Assembly: GCA_030836725.1 (NCBI GenBank)
Contig: JAUPLV010000101.1
Span: 1 to 7,685, forward strand
Direction of reading: 5' to 3'
DNA from: Pseudomonadota bacterium
GTDB taxonomy: Bacteria > Pseudomonadota > Gammaproteobacteria > Burkholderiales > Thiobacillaceae
DNA length: 7,685 bases
Below, one piece after another: positions 1-6,168 of this stretch. The translations under genes were made by a program, and so were the position numbers. Below the pieces are notes generated by a model. That model was given only the letters and a program-made list of their open reading frames with translations, did no database searches and was not told where the DNA came from. Numbering within the stretch: position 1 is the stretch's first letter; each line of letters starts with the position of its first letter.

Positions 1-380
1 TCGTTGCCCTTGCCGGTGGCGCCGTGGCAGATGGCGTCGGCGCCGGTTTCGTTGACGATCTCGATCAGGCGCTTGGCGATCAGCGGCCGCGCGATCGAGG
101 TGCCGAGCAGGTATTCGCCTTCGTAGACGGTGTTGGCGCGGAACATCGGGAAGACGAAGTCGCGCACGAACTCCTCGCGCAGGTCGTCGATGTAGATCTG
201 TTCGGGCTTGATGCCGAACTGCAGCGCCTTGGCGCGCGCCGGTTCGAGTTCCTCGCCCTGCCCAAGGTCGGCGGTGAAGGTCACCACCTCGCACCGGTAG
301 GTGTCCTGCAGCCATTTCAGGATGACCGAGGTGTCGAGGCCGCCGGAATAGGCCAGTACAACTTTCTTGATGTCGCTCAT
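1..380 (-). CDS. argG: Argininosuccinate synthase, N-terminal part (cut by window edge)
   Basis: Argininosuccinate synthase joins citrulline and aspartate, using ATP, to form argininosuccinate, the next-to-last step of arginine synthesis; it is a cytosolic enzyme. The visible 126 residues start MSDIKKVVLAYSGGLDTS, so the ATP pyrophosphatase P-loop (SGGLDTS, residues 12-18) is intact. Further along are TADLGQGEE, where citrulline/aspartate-site segments of the family begin, and HGATGKGND at the visible end, also a family hallmark. The gene continues left beyond base 1; the family is usually about 400 residues, so roughly two thirds is missing here. The ATG at 380 is 10 bases after the stop of the upstream small gene. 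No Shine-Dalgarno motif precedes it, only a CA-rich run, so translation may depend on coupling to the gene before it (inference). Recognition of the family is firm. Confidence 0.97.
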   Translation of the reverse strand, partial: MSDIKKVVLAYSGGLDTSVILKWLQDTYRCEVVTFTADLGQGEELEPARAKALQFGIKPEQIYIDDLREEFVRDFVFPMFRANTVYEGEYLLGTSIARPLIAKRLIEIVNETGADAICHGATGKGN

Positions 381-390
381 GGTGTGTGTG

Positions 391-630
391 TCAGTGTGTG
401 GAACCGGATTGGTTTTGGTCGATGATCTCGATCTGGCCGGGAAAGCCGCCGATCTTGAGGATGTCGAGGTTGGCGGCCTGGCTGGCCTGTTCGATTTCGA
501 TGCCGACGACGCGCCCGTCTCCGGCAAGGTTGATGACGATGCCCGGCTGCGCCTCCCATGCATGGTCGGCACTCTCCGTGCTCAGCTCGATGTAGAGCGA
601 ATCCATGTCCTTGAAGTAGGCGATATTCAT
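391..630 (-). CDS. Small DUF2283-like protein inside the arginine operon
   Basis: A 79-residue protein starting MNIAYFKDMDSLYIELS. The N-terminal pattern of an aromatic, acidic residues and then SLYI.L, followed by GIVINLAGDGRVVGIEIEQAS (residues 30-50), matches what I know of the DUF2283 family: small proteins of unknown function that run Y-D-x-x-x-D-x-L-Y-I, then a hydrophobic strand, then G-x-x-V-G-I-E-I. There is no signal peptide, membrane segment or catalytic motif that I can see. The start at 630 is supported by AAGGA 7 bases upstream (638-642 on the complement) and by the 4-base ATGA overlap with the argF stop, which implies coupled translation. argG begins 10 bases downstream. No function can be assigned. 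Position suggests co-expression with arginine synthesis, but that may only mean shared transcription. That it is a real gene is well supported; the family call is less so. Confidence 0.8.
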   Translation of the reverse strand: MNIAYFKDMDSLYIELSTESADHAWEAQPGIVINLAGDGRVVGIEIEQASQAANLDILKIGGFPGQIEIIDQNQSGSTH

Positions 631-1544
631 GATTCGATCCTTCCCAGCAGCAGATATTCCATCAGCGCCTTCTGCACGTGCAGACGGTTCTCGGCCTCGT
701 CCCACACCACCGACTGCGCGCCGTCGATGACTTCCGCGGTGACTTCCTCGCCGCGATGCGCCGGCAGGCAGTGCATGAAGACGGCACCGGATTTGGCCGC
801 CGCCATCATCTCGGCATCCACCTGCCAGTCGGCGAAGGCCTTCAGGCGTTCCTCGTTCTCCGCTTCCCAGCCCATGCTGGTCCACACGTCGGTGGTCACC
901 AGATCGGCGCCGCGGCAGGCGTCCATCGGGTCGGCGAAGCTCTCGAAATGGTCGGTCCCGTACAGGCCCGCGCGTTCCGGCTCGACTTCATAGCCCGGCG
1001 GGGTCGACACATGCACGTTGAAACCGAGCACTTCGGCCGCCTGCAGCCAGGTATTGCACATGTTGTTGGAGTCGCCGATCCAGGCCACGGTCTTGCCCCG
1101 GATCGAGCCGCGATGCTCGATGAAGGTGAAGATGTCGGCGAGGATCTGGCACGGGTGGTATTCGTTGGTCAGGCCGTTGATCACCGGCACGCGCGAGTGC
1201 GCGGCGAAACGCTCGATGATGTCCTGCTCGAAAGTGCGGATCATCACGATGTCGACCATGCGCGAGATGACTTCCGCCGCGTCCTCCACCGGCTCGCCGC
1301 GCCCCAGCTGGGTGTCGCGGGTGTTGAGATAGATCGCCGAGCCGCCGAGCTGCTGCATGCCCGCCTCGAACGACAGACGCGTGCGGGTCGAACTCTTCTC
1401 GAAGATCATCGCCAGCGAGCGGTCGACCAGCGGATGGTAAGGCTGGTATTTCTTGAAGCGGTTCTTGATCAGGCGCGTGCGCTCGAAAAGATACGCCAGC
1501 TCGTCGCGCGACAGATCCCGGAATTGCAGGAAATGCTTCACCAT
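627..1544 (-). CDS. argF: Ornithine carbamoyltransferase
   Basis: Transfers the carbamoyl group of carbamoyl phosphate to ornithine, giving citrulline; a cytosolic, normally trimeric enzyme of arginine synthesis. The 305-residue product matches the usual family length. Carbamoyl-phosphate site motifs STRTR (residues 52-56) and HPCQ (130-133) are intact. The ornithine-side DVWTSMG (219-225, with SMG at 223-225) and the catalytic-loop HCLP (258-261) are also present, so it should be active. An upstream in-frame extension to 1712 exists but lies inside argD; I chose ATG 1544 (MVKHFLQFRDLS) because it fits family N-termini and shares one base with the argD stop (TGATG), a common coupling arrangement. 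It ends in a 4-base overlap with the DUF2283-like gene. Expression should follow argD. Confidence 0.97.
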   Translation of the reverse strand: MVKHFLQFRDLSRDELAYLFERTRLIKNRFKKYQPYHPLVDRSLAMIFEKSSTRTRLSFEAGMQQLGGSAIYLNTRDTQLGRGEPVEDAAEVISRMVDIVMIRTFEQDIIERFAAHSRVPVINGLTNEYHPCQILADIFTFIEHRGSIRGKTVAWIGDSNNMCNTWLQAAEVLGFNVHVSTPPGYEVEPERAGLYGTDHFESFADPMDACRGADLVTTDVWTSMGWEAENEERLKAFADWQVDAEMMAAAKSGAVFMHCLPAHRGEEVTAEVIDGAQSVVWDEAENRLHVQKALMEYLLLGRIES

Positions 1545-2725
1545 CACGCAGCCTGCTGCAGATAGCTCTTGACGATGCCGGACACCGCCGAAACCAGCGC
1601 GTCGACTTCCGCCGCGCCGTAAATCAGCGGCGGCACCAGGCGGATGACCTTGTCGGCGGTGACGTTGATCAGCACGCCGGCATCGCGCGCCACGGCCACC
1701 AGTTCGCCGCACGGGCGGTCAAGCTCGACGCCGATCATCATGCCCTCGCCGCGGATGTCGACCACACCCTGCACGCCAGCAAGCGCCTGCCGCAGGCCCG
1801 CGCGGATCGCCTCGCCGCGCACCCGTGCGTTGTCGAGCAGCTTCTCGTCCTCGATCGCGTCGAGCGTCGCCAGCGCCGCCGCGCACGCCAGCGGGTTGCC
1901 GCCGAAGGTCGATCCGTGGTTGCCCGGCTTGAACACGTCCGCCGCCGCGCCGCGCGCCAGACAGGCGCCGATCGGCATGCCCGAGCCGAGACCCTTGGCC
2001 AGCGCCATCACGTCGGGCGTCACGCCCGAATGCTGAAAGCCGAACCAGGCGCCGGTGCGACCGATGCCGGTCTGCACTTCGTCCAGCATCAGCAGCCAGC
2101 CGTGGGCATCGCAAATCCGCCGCAATTCGACGAGAAACTCGGCGGGCAGGATATTGATGCCGCCTTCGCCCTGCACCACTTCGAGCAGCACCGCGACCAC
2201 GCTCTTGTTGTGCTCGGCGACGTGGCGGATCGCCTCCAGGTCGTTGAACGGCACCCGCGCAAAGCCCGTCAGCAGGGGCTCGAAGCCCGCCTGTATCTTG
2301 CGGCTGCCGGTCGCGGTCAGGGTCGCCATGGTGCGGCCGTGGAAAGCCTTTTCCATCACGATGATGGTCGGCACCTCGATGCCCTTGCCGTGGCCGTACA
2401 GGCGCGCCAGCTTGATCGCCGCCTCGTTGGCCTCGCAGCCCGAATTGCAGAAGAAAGCCTTGTCCATGCCGGCCAGTTCGCACAGCCGGTCGGCCAGTTC
2501 CTCCTGGCGCAGCACGCGATAGAGGTTGGACGAATGGATCAGCGCCGCGGCCTGATCAGCAATCGCCTTCACCAGTTTGGGGTGGGCATGGCCCAGCCCG
2601 TTCACCGCCACGCCGGCGACCGCGTCGAGATAACGCCTGCCGGCCTCGTCCCACAGGTAAGCGCCTTCACCGCGCACAAACGCAACCGGCTGGCGCGCAT
2701 AGGTGTTCATCAAATGTGTTGTCAT
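1544..2725 (-). CDS. argD: Acetylornithine aminotransferase (PLP-dependent)
   Basis: Transfers an amino group from glutamate to N-acetylglutamate semialdehyde, giving N-acetylornithine; in many bacteria the same enzyme also serves the succinyl-diaminopimelate step of lysine synthesis. It belongs to the class III (ornithine aminotransferase-like) fold type I family. In the 393-residue product, NSGCEANEAAIK (from residue 94) is the cofactor phosphate-binding segment. LDEVQTGIGRTG (from 214) carries D215, which contacts the PLP ring nitrogen. LAKGLGSGMPIGA (from 242) carries the Schiff-base lysine K244. TFGGNPLACAAA (273 on) is also typical. I chose ATG 2725 (MTTHLMNTYARQP); an in-frame ATG at 2800 would add 25 residues spanning a hairpin and is unlikely, and ATG 2710 is a possible shorter start. 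The upstream GGGGA is a weak ribosome site. First gene of the operon with argF, the small gene and argG. Confidence 0.96.
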   Translation of the reverse strand: MTTHLMNTYARQPVAFVRGEGAYLWDEAGRRYLDAVAGVAVNGLGHAHPKLVKAIADQAAALIHSSNLYRVLRQEELADRLCELAGMDKAFFCNSGCEANEAAIKLARLYGHGKGIEVPTIIVMEKAFHGRTMATLTATGSRKIQAGFEPLLTGFARVPFNDLEAIRHVAEHNKSVVAVLLEVVQGEGGINILPAEFLVELRRICDAHGWLLMLDEVQTGIGRTGAWFGFQHSGVTPDVMALAKGLGSGMPIGACLARGAAADVFKPGNHGSTFGGNPLACAAALATLDAIEDEKLLDNARVRGEAIRAGLRQALAGVQGVVDIRGEGMMIGVELDRPCGELVAVARDAGVLINVTADKVIRLVPPLIYGAAEVDALVSAVSGIVKSYLQQAA

Positions 2726-2771
2726 GGCAGTCCCCACCAGGCTGTCAAAATAGCTGTTCTTGAAATAGAAA

Positions 2772-2791
2772 ACGGCGGCCAAAGCCGCCGT
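2772..2791 (-). terminator. Terminator-like hairpin in the argD leader
   Basis: Perfect 8-base stem ACGGCGGC / GCCGCCGT with a 4-base loop. Read on the minus strand it is followed by TTTTC, as in an intrinsic terminator, although the T-run is short. It lies 46 bases upstream of the argD ATG and about 20 bases downstream of a perfect TATAAT box, so a transcript from that box would meet it almost at once. It could be an attenuator for the arginine operon, a backup stop for read-through from rpsT, or simply a 5' stabilising hairpin. The structure is seen directly; its role is inferred. Confidence 0.45.
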
Positions 2792-2811
2792 GCTTGTCAT
2801 GCAGCGCCTTG

Positions 2812-2817
2812 ATTATA
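2812..2817 (-). promoter_or_regulatory. Perfect -10 box, likely argD operon promoter
   Basis: The minus strand reads TATAAT here, identical to the sigma-70 -10 consensus and placed 86 bases upstream of the argD ATG. The expected start of transcription would be near 2805. No good -35 hexamer is present at 16-18 bases (GCCTCA at 17), so the promoter may be weak or need an activator. Confidence 0.5.
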
Positions 2818-3050
2818 GGCTGAAAAGCACCGCCTGAGGCATCCCGGCCGCGATGACGAACAGCGTCGGAATCGAAAGCCTGGCATTGGTGCGAGGCGCT
2901 GTGGATGCTCCACAAATCACCCGATGAACAATCCCGGTTAAAACCGCAGGGCATTTCCGGCGATTCCGCTCCTGCCGTCCACCGACTTTTTCAGGCCTTC
3001 GCCGGAAACGGGAAATTGCGGACCGGGACACCGGCCGAACCAGCCGGAAT
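2818..3050. other. Intergenic stretch between the argD promoter and the rpsT terminator
   Basis: About 230 bases with no convincing gene. Short open frames on both strands (largest under 80 codons) have no recognisable motif, overlap one another and include hairpin sequence, so I do not call them. The stretch holds a short dyad at 2900-2914 and a tiny hairpin CGGTT-AA-AACCG at 2935-2946. No tRNA or known RNA motif was recognised. Confidence 0.5.
2900..2914. repeat. Short perfect dyad TGTGGA-TGC-TCCACA
   Basis: Six-base arms with a three-base spacer, centred about 90 bases upstream of the argD -10 box. Each strand resembles a DnaA box (TTATCCACA) at 7 of 9 positions, overlapping in the centre. 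It could be a transcription factor operator for the arginine operon or chance; there is no second copy nearby to support either. Confidence 0.25.
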
Positions 3051-3056
3051 GCCCAT

Positions 3057-3086
3057 AAAAAAAACGCCGCATTCGCGGCGTTTTTT
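3057..3086 (-). terminator. rpsT intrinsic terminator (symmetric, could act both ways)
   Basis: Stem CGCCGC / GCGGCG (3065-3070 with 3075-3080), loop ATTC, flanked on the left by eight A and on the right by six T. On the minus strand this is a GC stem followed by eight T, a textbook intrinsic terminator 36 bases past the rpsT stop. Because the right flank is also T-rich it could stop rightward transcription too. Confidence 0.88.
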
Positions 3087-3090
3087 CGCT

Positions 3091-3109
3091 GCGCCAGCTA
3101 GGCTGGCGC
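3091..3109 (-). other. Extra hairpin in the rpsT 3' untranslated region
   Basis: Perfect 8-base stem GCGCCAGC / GCTGGCGC with a three-base loop, lying between the rpsT stop and its terminator. It has no T-run of its own. Tandem hairpins at a transcript end may protect the mRNA from 3' exonucleases; that role is inferred. Confidence 0.5.
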
Positions 3110-3121
3110 GGCATCCGGCAC

Positions 3122-3385
3122 TCAGGCCATACTTTTAACGGCAAGCGACAGGCGGCTCTTGTGACGCGCAGCCTTGTTCTTGTGAACGATCTGCTTGTCG
3201 GCGATGCTGTCGATCACGCTCATGGAAGCCTGGAAAACCTGCTGCGCGGCGGCCTTGTCGCCGGCTTCGATCGCCTTGCGTACTTTCTTGATCGCGGTGC
3301 GCAATTCCGAGCGCTGGCTCATGTTGCTGTCGCGCTGGGCGCTGGCTTGACGTGCGCGCTTGCGCGCCTGGGCGGAGTTCGCCAT
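3122..3385 (-). CDS. rpsT: 30S ribosomal protein S20
   Basis: Ribosomal protein S20 is a small helical protein that binds 16S rRNA during early assembly of the 30S subunit. The 87-residue product is the normal length, very rich in Lys/Arg/Ala, and begins MANSAQARKRARQ, a family signature. KNKAARHKSRLS near the C-terminus (residues 69-80) is also typical. The start at 3385 is fixed by AGGAG 8 bases upstream (3394-3398 on the complement), the clearest ribosome site in the window. It stands alone: own promoter upstream, strong terminator downstream, and divergent from murJ, an arrangement common in proteobacteria. Confidence 0.98.
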   Translation of the reverse strand: MANSAQARKRARQASAQRDSNMSQRSELRTAIKKVRKAIEAGDKAAAQQVFQASMSVIDSIADKQIVHKNKAARHKSRLSLAVKSMA

Positions 3386-3487
3386 ATGTTCTGCTCCTGT
3401 AAGTCACGCCTTATCGAGGCGGGACGCAAATCCGTAAGTAATCCGAAGCGCCCTGTTTTTCACGGGGCAGATTCACCAAAGGCCGCG

Positions 3488-3517
3488 ATTGTACGGGAAA
3501 CCCCTGGCACAAATCAA
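3488..3517 (-). promoter_or_regulatory. Probable rpsT promoter
   Basis: On the minus strand TTGATT (3512-3517) and TACAAT (3488-3493) are separated by 18 bases. They match the sigma-70 consensus at 4 of 6 and 5 of 6 positions. Transcription would start near 3480, giving a leader of about 95 bases before the rpsT ATG. Confidence 0.5.
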
Positions 3518-3534
3518 GCAGGATTTGCATAGGG

Positions 3535-3563
3535 TTGCAGTTGGCGCGTCCGGCCCCCACAAT
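3535..3563 (+). promoter_or_regulatory. Possible murJ promoter
   Basis: TTGCAG (3535-3540), 17 bases, then CACAAT (3558-3563). The match is moderate (3 of 6 and 4 of 6). The start point would be near 3570, leaving only about 15 untranslated bases before the murJ ATG, which has no Shine-Dalgarno motif. Weak evidence, supported mainly by position in the divergent gap. Confidence 0.25.
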
Positions 3564-3584
3564 GCGCGCAAAATACCGCCATCC

Positions 3585-5123
3585 ATGAACCTCCTCAAAG
3601 CCCTCGCTGCGGTCAGCAGCATGACCCTGCTCTCCCGCATCCTGGGATTCATGCGCGACGCCATCATCGCCCGCGCGTTCGGCGCCGGGATGCTGACCGA
3701 TGCGTTCTTCGTCGCCTTCAAGATCCCCAACCTGCTGCGGCGCCTGTTCGCCGAGGGCGCATTCTCGCAGGCCTTCGTGCCGATCCTGGCGGAATACAAA
3801 AACCGCAAAGGCCACGACGCCACCCAGACCCTGGTCAATCAGGTCGGCACCGTGCTGACGCTGGCGCTGGTCGTGATCGCCCTGCTGGGCGTGGTCGGCG
3901 CGCCGTGGGTGGCCTATGTCAGCGCGCCCGGCTTCCGCGCCGACCCCGACAAGTTCGAACTTACCGTCGCCCTGCTGCGCATCACTTTTCCCTACATCGT
4001 CTTCATCTCGCTGGTGGCGCTGGCGGCGGGCATTCTCAACACCCACAGCAAGTTCTCGGCGCCGGCGTTCGCGCCGGTGCTGCTCAACGTCGCCATGATC
4101 GGCGCCGCGCTGTGGCTGGCTCCCTATTTCGATCCGCCGGTGATGGCGCTGGGCTGGGGGGTGGCGCTGGGCGGCGTGCTGCAACTGGCCTGGATGCTGC
4201 CGCACCTGCTGAAGATCCGCATGCTGCCGCGCCCCACCCGGCGCTTCGACGACCCCGGCGTCAAGCGCATTCTCAAACTGATGGCGCCCGCCACGCTCGG
4301 CGTCTCGGTCGCCCAGATCAGCCTCCTGATCAACACCATTCTCGCCTCGTTTCTTGTCAGCGGCAGCGTGTCATGGCTGTATTACGCCGACCGCCTGATG
4401 GAATTTCCCGCCGGCATGCTGGGGGCGGCGCTGGGCACCATCCTGCTGCCCAGCCTAGCCAAGCATTACGCCGACGATTCGCCGTCCGAATACTCCAAGC
4501 TGCTCGACTGGGGCCTGCGCCTGACCCTGCTGCTCGCCCTTCCCGCCGCCGCCGCGCTGGCAGTGCTGGCGGTGCCGCTCATCAGCACGCTGTTTCATTA
4601 CGGTGCCTTCACCTCGAATGACGTAAGCATGACCCAGCGGGCGCTGGTCGCCTATAGCCTGGGGCTGGTCGGGCTGATCCTGGTCAAGGTGCTGGCGCCC
4701 GGGTTTTACGCGCGGCAGAACATCAAGACGCCGGTCAAGGTCGCCCTCTTTACCCTGTTCGCCACCCAGATGATGAACCTCGCTTTCATCATCCCGCTGG
4801 GCCACGCCGGCCTGGCGCTGGCGATCGGACTCGGTGCCTGCCTCAACGCCGGCCTGCTGCTGCACCTGCTGAAAAAACACCGGATCTACCAGCCGCAGCC
4901 GGGCTGGACCGGCTATTTCCTGCGCGTCCTGCTGGCCGTCACGGCAATGGCGGCGATGCTCTTCTACGCCATGGGCGAAGCGCAGTGGTGGCTGGCGGCC
5001 GGCTTCCTCGACCGCGCGATCAGGCTGTCGCTGCTGGTCGGCGGCGGCATCCTGCTGTATTTCGCCACCCTTGGCCTGATGGGTTTTCGCCCGCAGCAGT
5101 TCGCCCGGCGGGCCGCCGAATAA
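3585..5123 (+). CDS. murJ: Lipid II flippase MurJ
   Basis: MurJ (formerly MviN), a MOP-superfamily inner-membrane protein, moves lipid II across the cytoplasmic membrane for peptidoglycan synthesis. The 512-residue product is almost the E. coli length (511) and aligns from residue 1: MNLLKALAAVSSMTLLSR, then GFMRDAI, TDAFFVAFKIPNLLRR and AEGAFSQAFVPIL. Arginines and an aspartate shown to matter in E. coli MurJ fall at the same numbers (R18, R24, D39, R52, and R270 in YYADRLMEF). Many hydrophobic segments follow, consistent with the family's 14 helices. An upstream in-frame ATG at 3489 would add 32 non-family residues overlapping the rpsT promoter; I reject it. There is no Shine-Dalgarno motif before 3585. 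First gene of the rightward group with ribF and ileS. Confidence 0.97.
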   Translation: MNLLKALAAVSSMTLLSRILGFMRDAIIARAFGAGMLTDAFFVAFKIPNLLRRLFAEGAFSQAFVPILAEYKNRKGHDATQTLVNQVGTVLTLALVVIALLGVVGAPWVAYVSAPGFRADPDKFELTVALLRITFPYIVFISLVALAAGILNTHSKFSAPAFAPVLLNVAMIGAALWLAPYFDPPVMALGWGVALGGVLQLAWMLPHLLKIRMLPRPTRRFDDPGVKRILKLMAPATLGVSVAQISLLINTILASFLVSGSVSWLYYADRLMEFPAGMLGAALGTILLPSLAKHYADDSPSEYSKLLDWGLRLTLLLALPAAAALAVLAVPLISTLFHYGAFTSNDVSMTQRALVAYSLGLVGLILVKVLAPGFYARQNIKTPVKVALFTLFATQMMNLAFIIPLGHAGLALAIGLGACLNAGLLLHLLKKHRIYQPQPGWTGYFLRVLLAVTAMAAMLFYAMGEAQWWLAAGFLDRAIRLSLLVGGGILLYFATLGLMGFRPQQFARRAAE

Positions 5124-5124
5124 T

Positions 5125-5179
5125 TAACAGGTCGATAAAGGGCTCTCCGGGAGCCGTGGAGCGCTTTATCGACCTGTTA
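5125..5179. repeat. 55-base inverted repeat between murJ and ribF
   Basis: Perfect 16-base arms TAACAGGTCGATAAAG (5125-5140) and its reverse complement (5164-5179). The 23-base centre can extend the stem after one mismatch (GCTC 5142-5145 with GAGC 5159-5162) or form its own hairpin, GGCTC-TCCGG-GAGCC (5141-5155). It starts one base after the murJ stop codon. There is no T-run after it, so it is not a typical intrinsic terminator. It could be an mRNA-stabilising or REP/MITE-like element, or a regulatory site, since its right arm reaches the -35 region of the probable ribF promoter. Confidence 0.9.
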
Positions 5180-5195
5180 CTGAATCGGCTAGAAT
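5166..5195 (+). promoter_or_regulatory. Possible ribF promoter overlapping the inverted repeat
   Basis: TAGAAT at 5190-5195 matches the -10 consensus at 5 of 6 positions, 40 bases before the ribF ATG. The -35 is poor: TTATCG (5166-5171) at 18 bases or TCGACC (5169-5174) at 15, both within the right arm of the inverted repeat. Confidence 0.35.
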
Positions 5196-5235
5196 AAGCG
5201 CTTTTCGGCGTCTCGCCGCCACACGCATCAACCCC

Positions 5236-6168
5236 ATGCGCATCACCCACGGCTTCACTCCCCTCGGCACGCCGCACGCGGTCACCATCGGCAACTTCGA
5301 CGGCCTGCATCTCGGGCATCAGGCCATGCTCGCCCGCCTGCAGGAGGTGGCGCGCGCGCGCGGCCTGCCGAGCTGCGTACTCAGCTTCGAACCCCACCCG
5401 CGCGAATTCTTCGCCCCCGAGCAGGCGCCCGCGCGCCTCTCCAGCCTGCGCGAGAAGGCCGAATGCCTGCAGCGGATGGGGATCGACCGGCTGCACGTGT
5501 TCCGTTTCGACCGCGCGTTTTCGGCGCTCAACGCCGAAGCCTTCATCGAGCAGGTACTGGGCCGCACGCTGCAGGCGCGCTACGTGCTGGTGGGCGACGA
5601 TTTCCGCTACGGGGCCAGGCGCGCCGGCGATTTCGCCCTGCTGCAACGGGCCGGCCAAGCGCTCGGCTTCGACGCCGAATTCCTGCCCACGGTCGAGGTC
5701 GCCGGCGAGCGTTCCTCGTCCACCGCGGTGCGCCAGGCGCTGGCCGCGGGCGAACTCGATCGCGCGGCACTTCTGCTGGGCCGGCCCTACAGCATCTCCG
5801 GGCGCGTGGTGCATGGCGACAAGCTGGGGCGCGACATCGGCTTTCCCACCGCCAACATCCAGCTCAAGCACAACCGGCCGCCGCTGATGGGTATTTTCGC
5901 GGTCGAGGTCTACGGCCTCGATGGAGAGCCGCTGCCGGGAGCGGCAAGCCTGGGCAAGCGCCCGACGGTAAAAAACCCCGACGCCGTGCCGGTGCTCGAA
6001 GTCCATCTGTTCGATTTCAATGCCGAGATCTACGGTCGCCGCGTGCGCGTGGATTTTCTGCGCAAGCTGCGCGATGAAGAGAAATACCCCGACCTCGACA
6101 GCCTCGTCGCGCAGATCCACCGCGATGTCGAAAACGCCAAAACTTTCCTGAAGCAACGTCATGCCTGA
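5236..6168 (+). CDS. ribF: Bifunctional riboflavin kinase / FAD synthetase
   Basis: Phosphorylates riboflavin to FMN and then adenylates FMN to FAD, in the cytosol. The 310-residue length is typical. The N-terminal nucleotidyltransferase (FAD synthetase) half shows GNFDGLHLGH (19-28), FEPHP (51-55), GDDFRYG (120-126) and SSTAVR (161-166). The C-terminal riboflavin kinase half shows GRPYSISGRVVHG (182-194), GRDIGFPTAN (198-207), and LEVHLFDFNAEIYG (254-267), which holds the conserved glutamate E255. All key motifs are present, so both activities are expected. ATG 5236 fits family N-termini but has no Shine-Dalgarno motif. It overlaps ileS by 8 bases, implying one transcript; murJ-ribF-ileS order is common in proteobacteria, usually followed by lspA outside this window. 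Confidence 0.97.
   Translation: MRITHGFTPLGTPHAVTIGNFDGLHLGHQAMLARLQEVARARGLPSCVLSFEPHPREFFAPEQAPARLSSLREKAECLQRMGIDRLHVFRFDRAFSALNAEAFIEQVLGRTLQARYVLVGDDFRYGARRAGDFALLQRAGQALGFDAEFLPTVEVAGERSSSTAVRQALAAGELDRAALLLGRPYSISGRVVHGDKLGRDIGFPTANIQLKHNRPPLMGIFAVEVYGLDGEPLPGAASLGKRPTVKNPDAVPVLEVHLFDFNAEIYGRRVRVDFLRKLRDEEKYPDLDSLVAQIHRDVENAKTFLKQRHA

Noticed and set aside
2726..2800. Extension of argD to an ATG at 2800
   Set aside because: The 25 added residues are unlike ArgD N-termini, span the terminator-like hairpin and begin almost at the predicted transcript start.
2745..3144. Several open frames of 60-80 codons on both strands in the argD-rpsT gap
   Set aside because: No motif, no convincing ribosome site, mutual overlap, and inclusion of hairpins and the rpsT terminator.
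3489..3584. Extension of murJ to an ATG at 3489
   Set aside because: The product aligns with E. coli MurJ from the ATG at 3585 with matching residue numbers; the extra 32 residues overlap the rpsT promoter region.
4985..5197. 70-codon plus-strand frame across the murJ end and the inverted repeat
   Set aside because: It overlaps murJ in another frame and its C-terminal part is only the translated palindrome.
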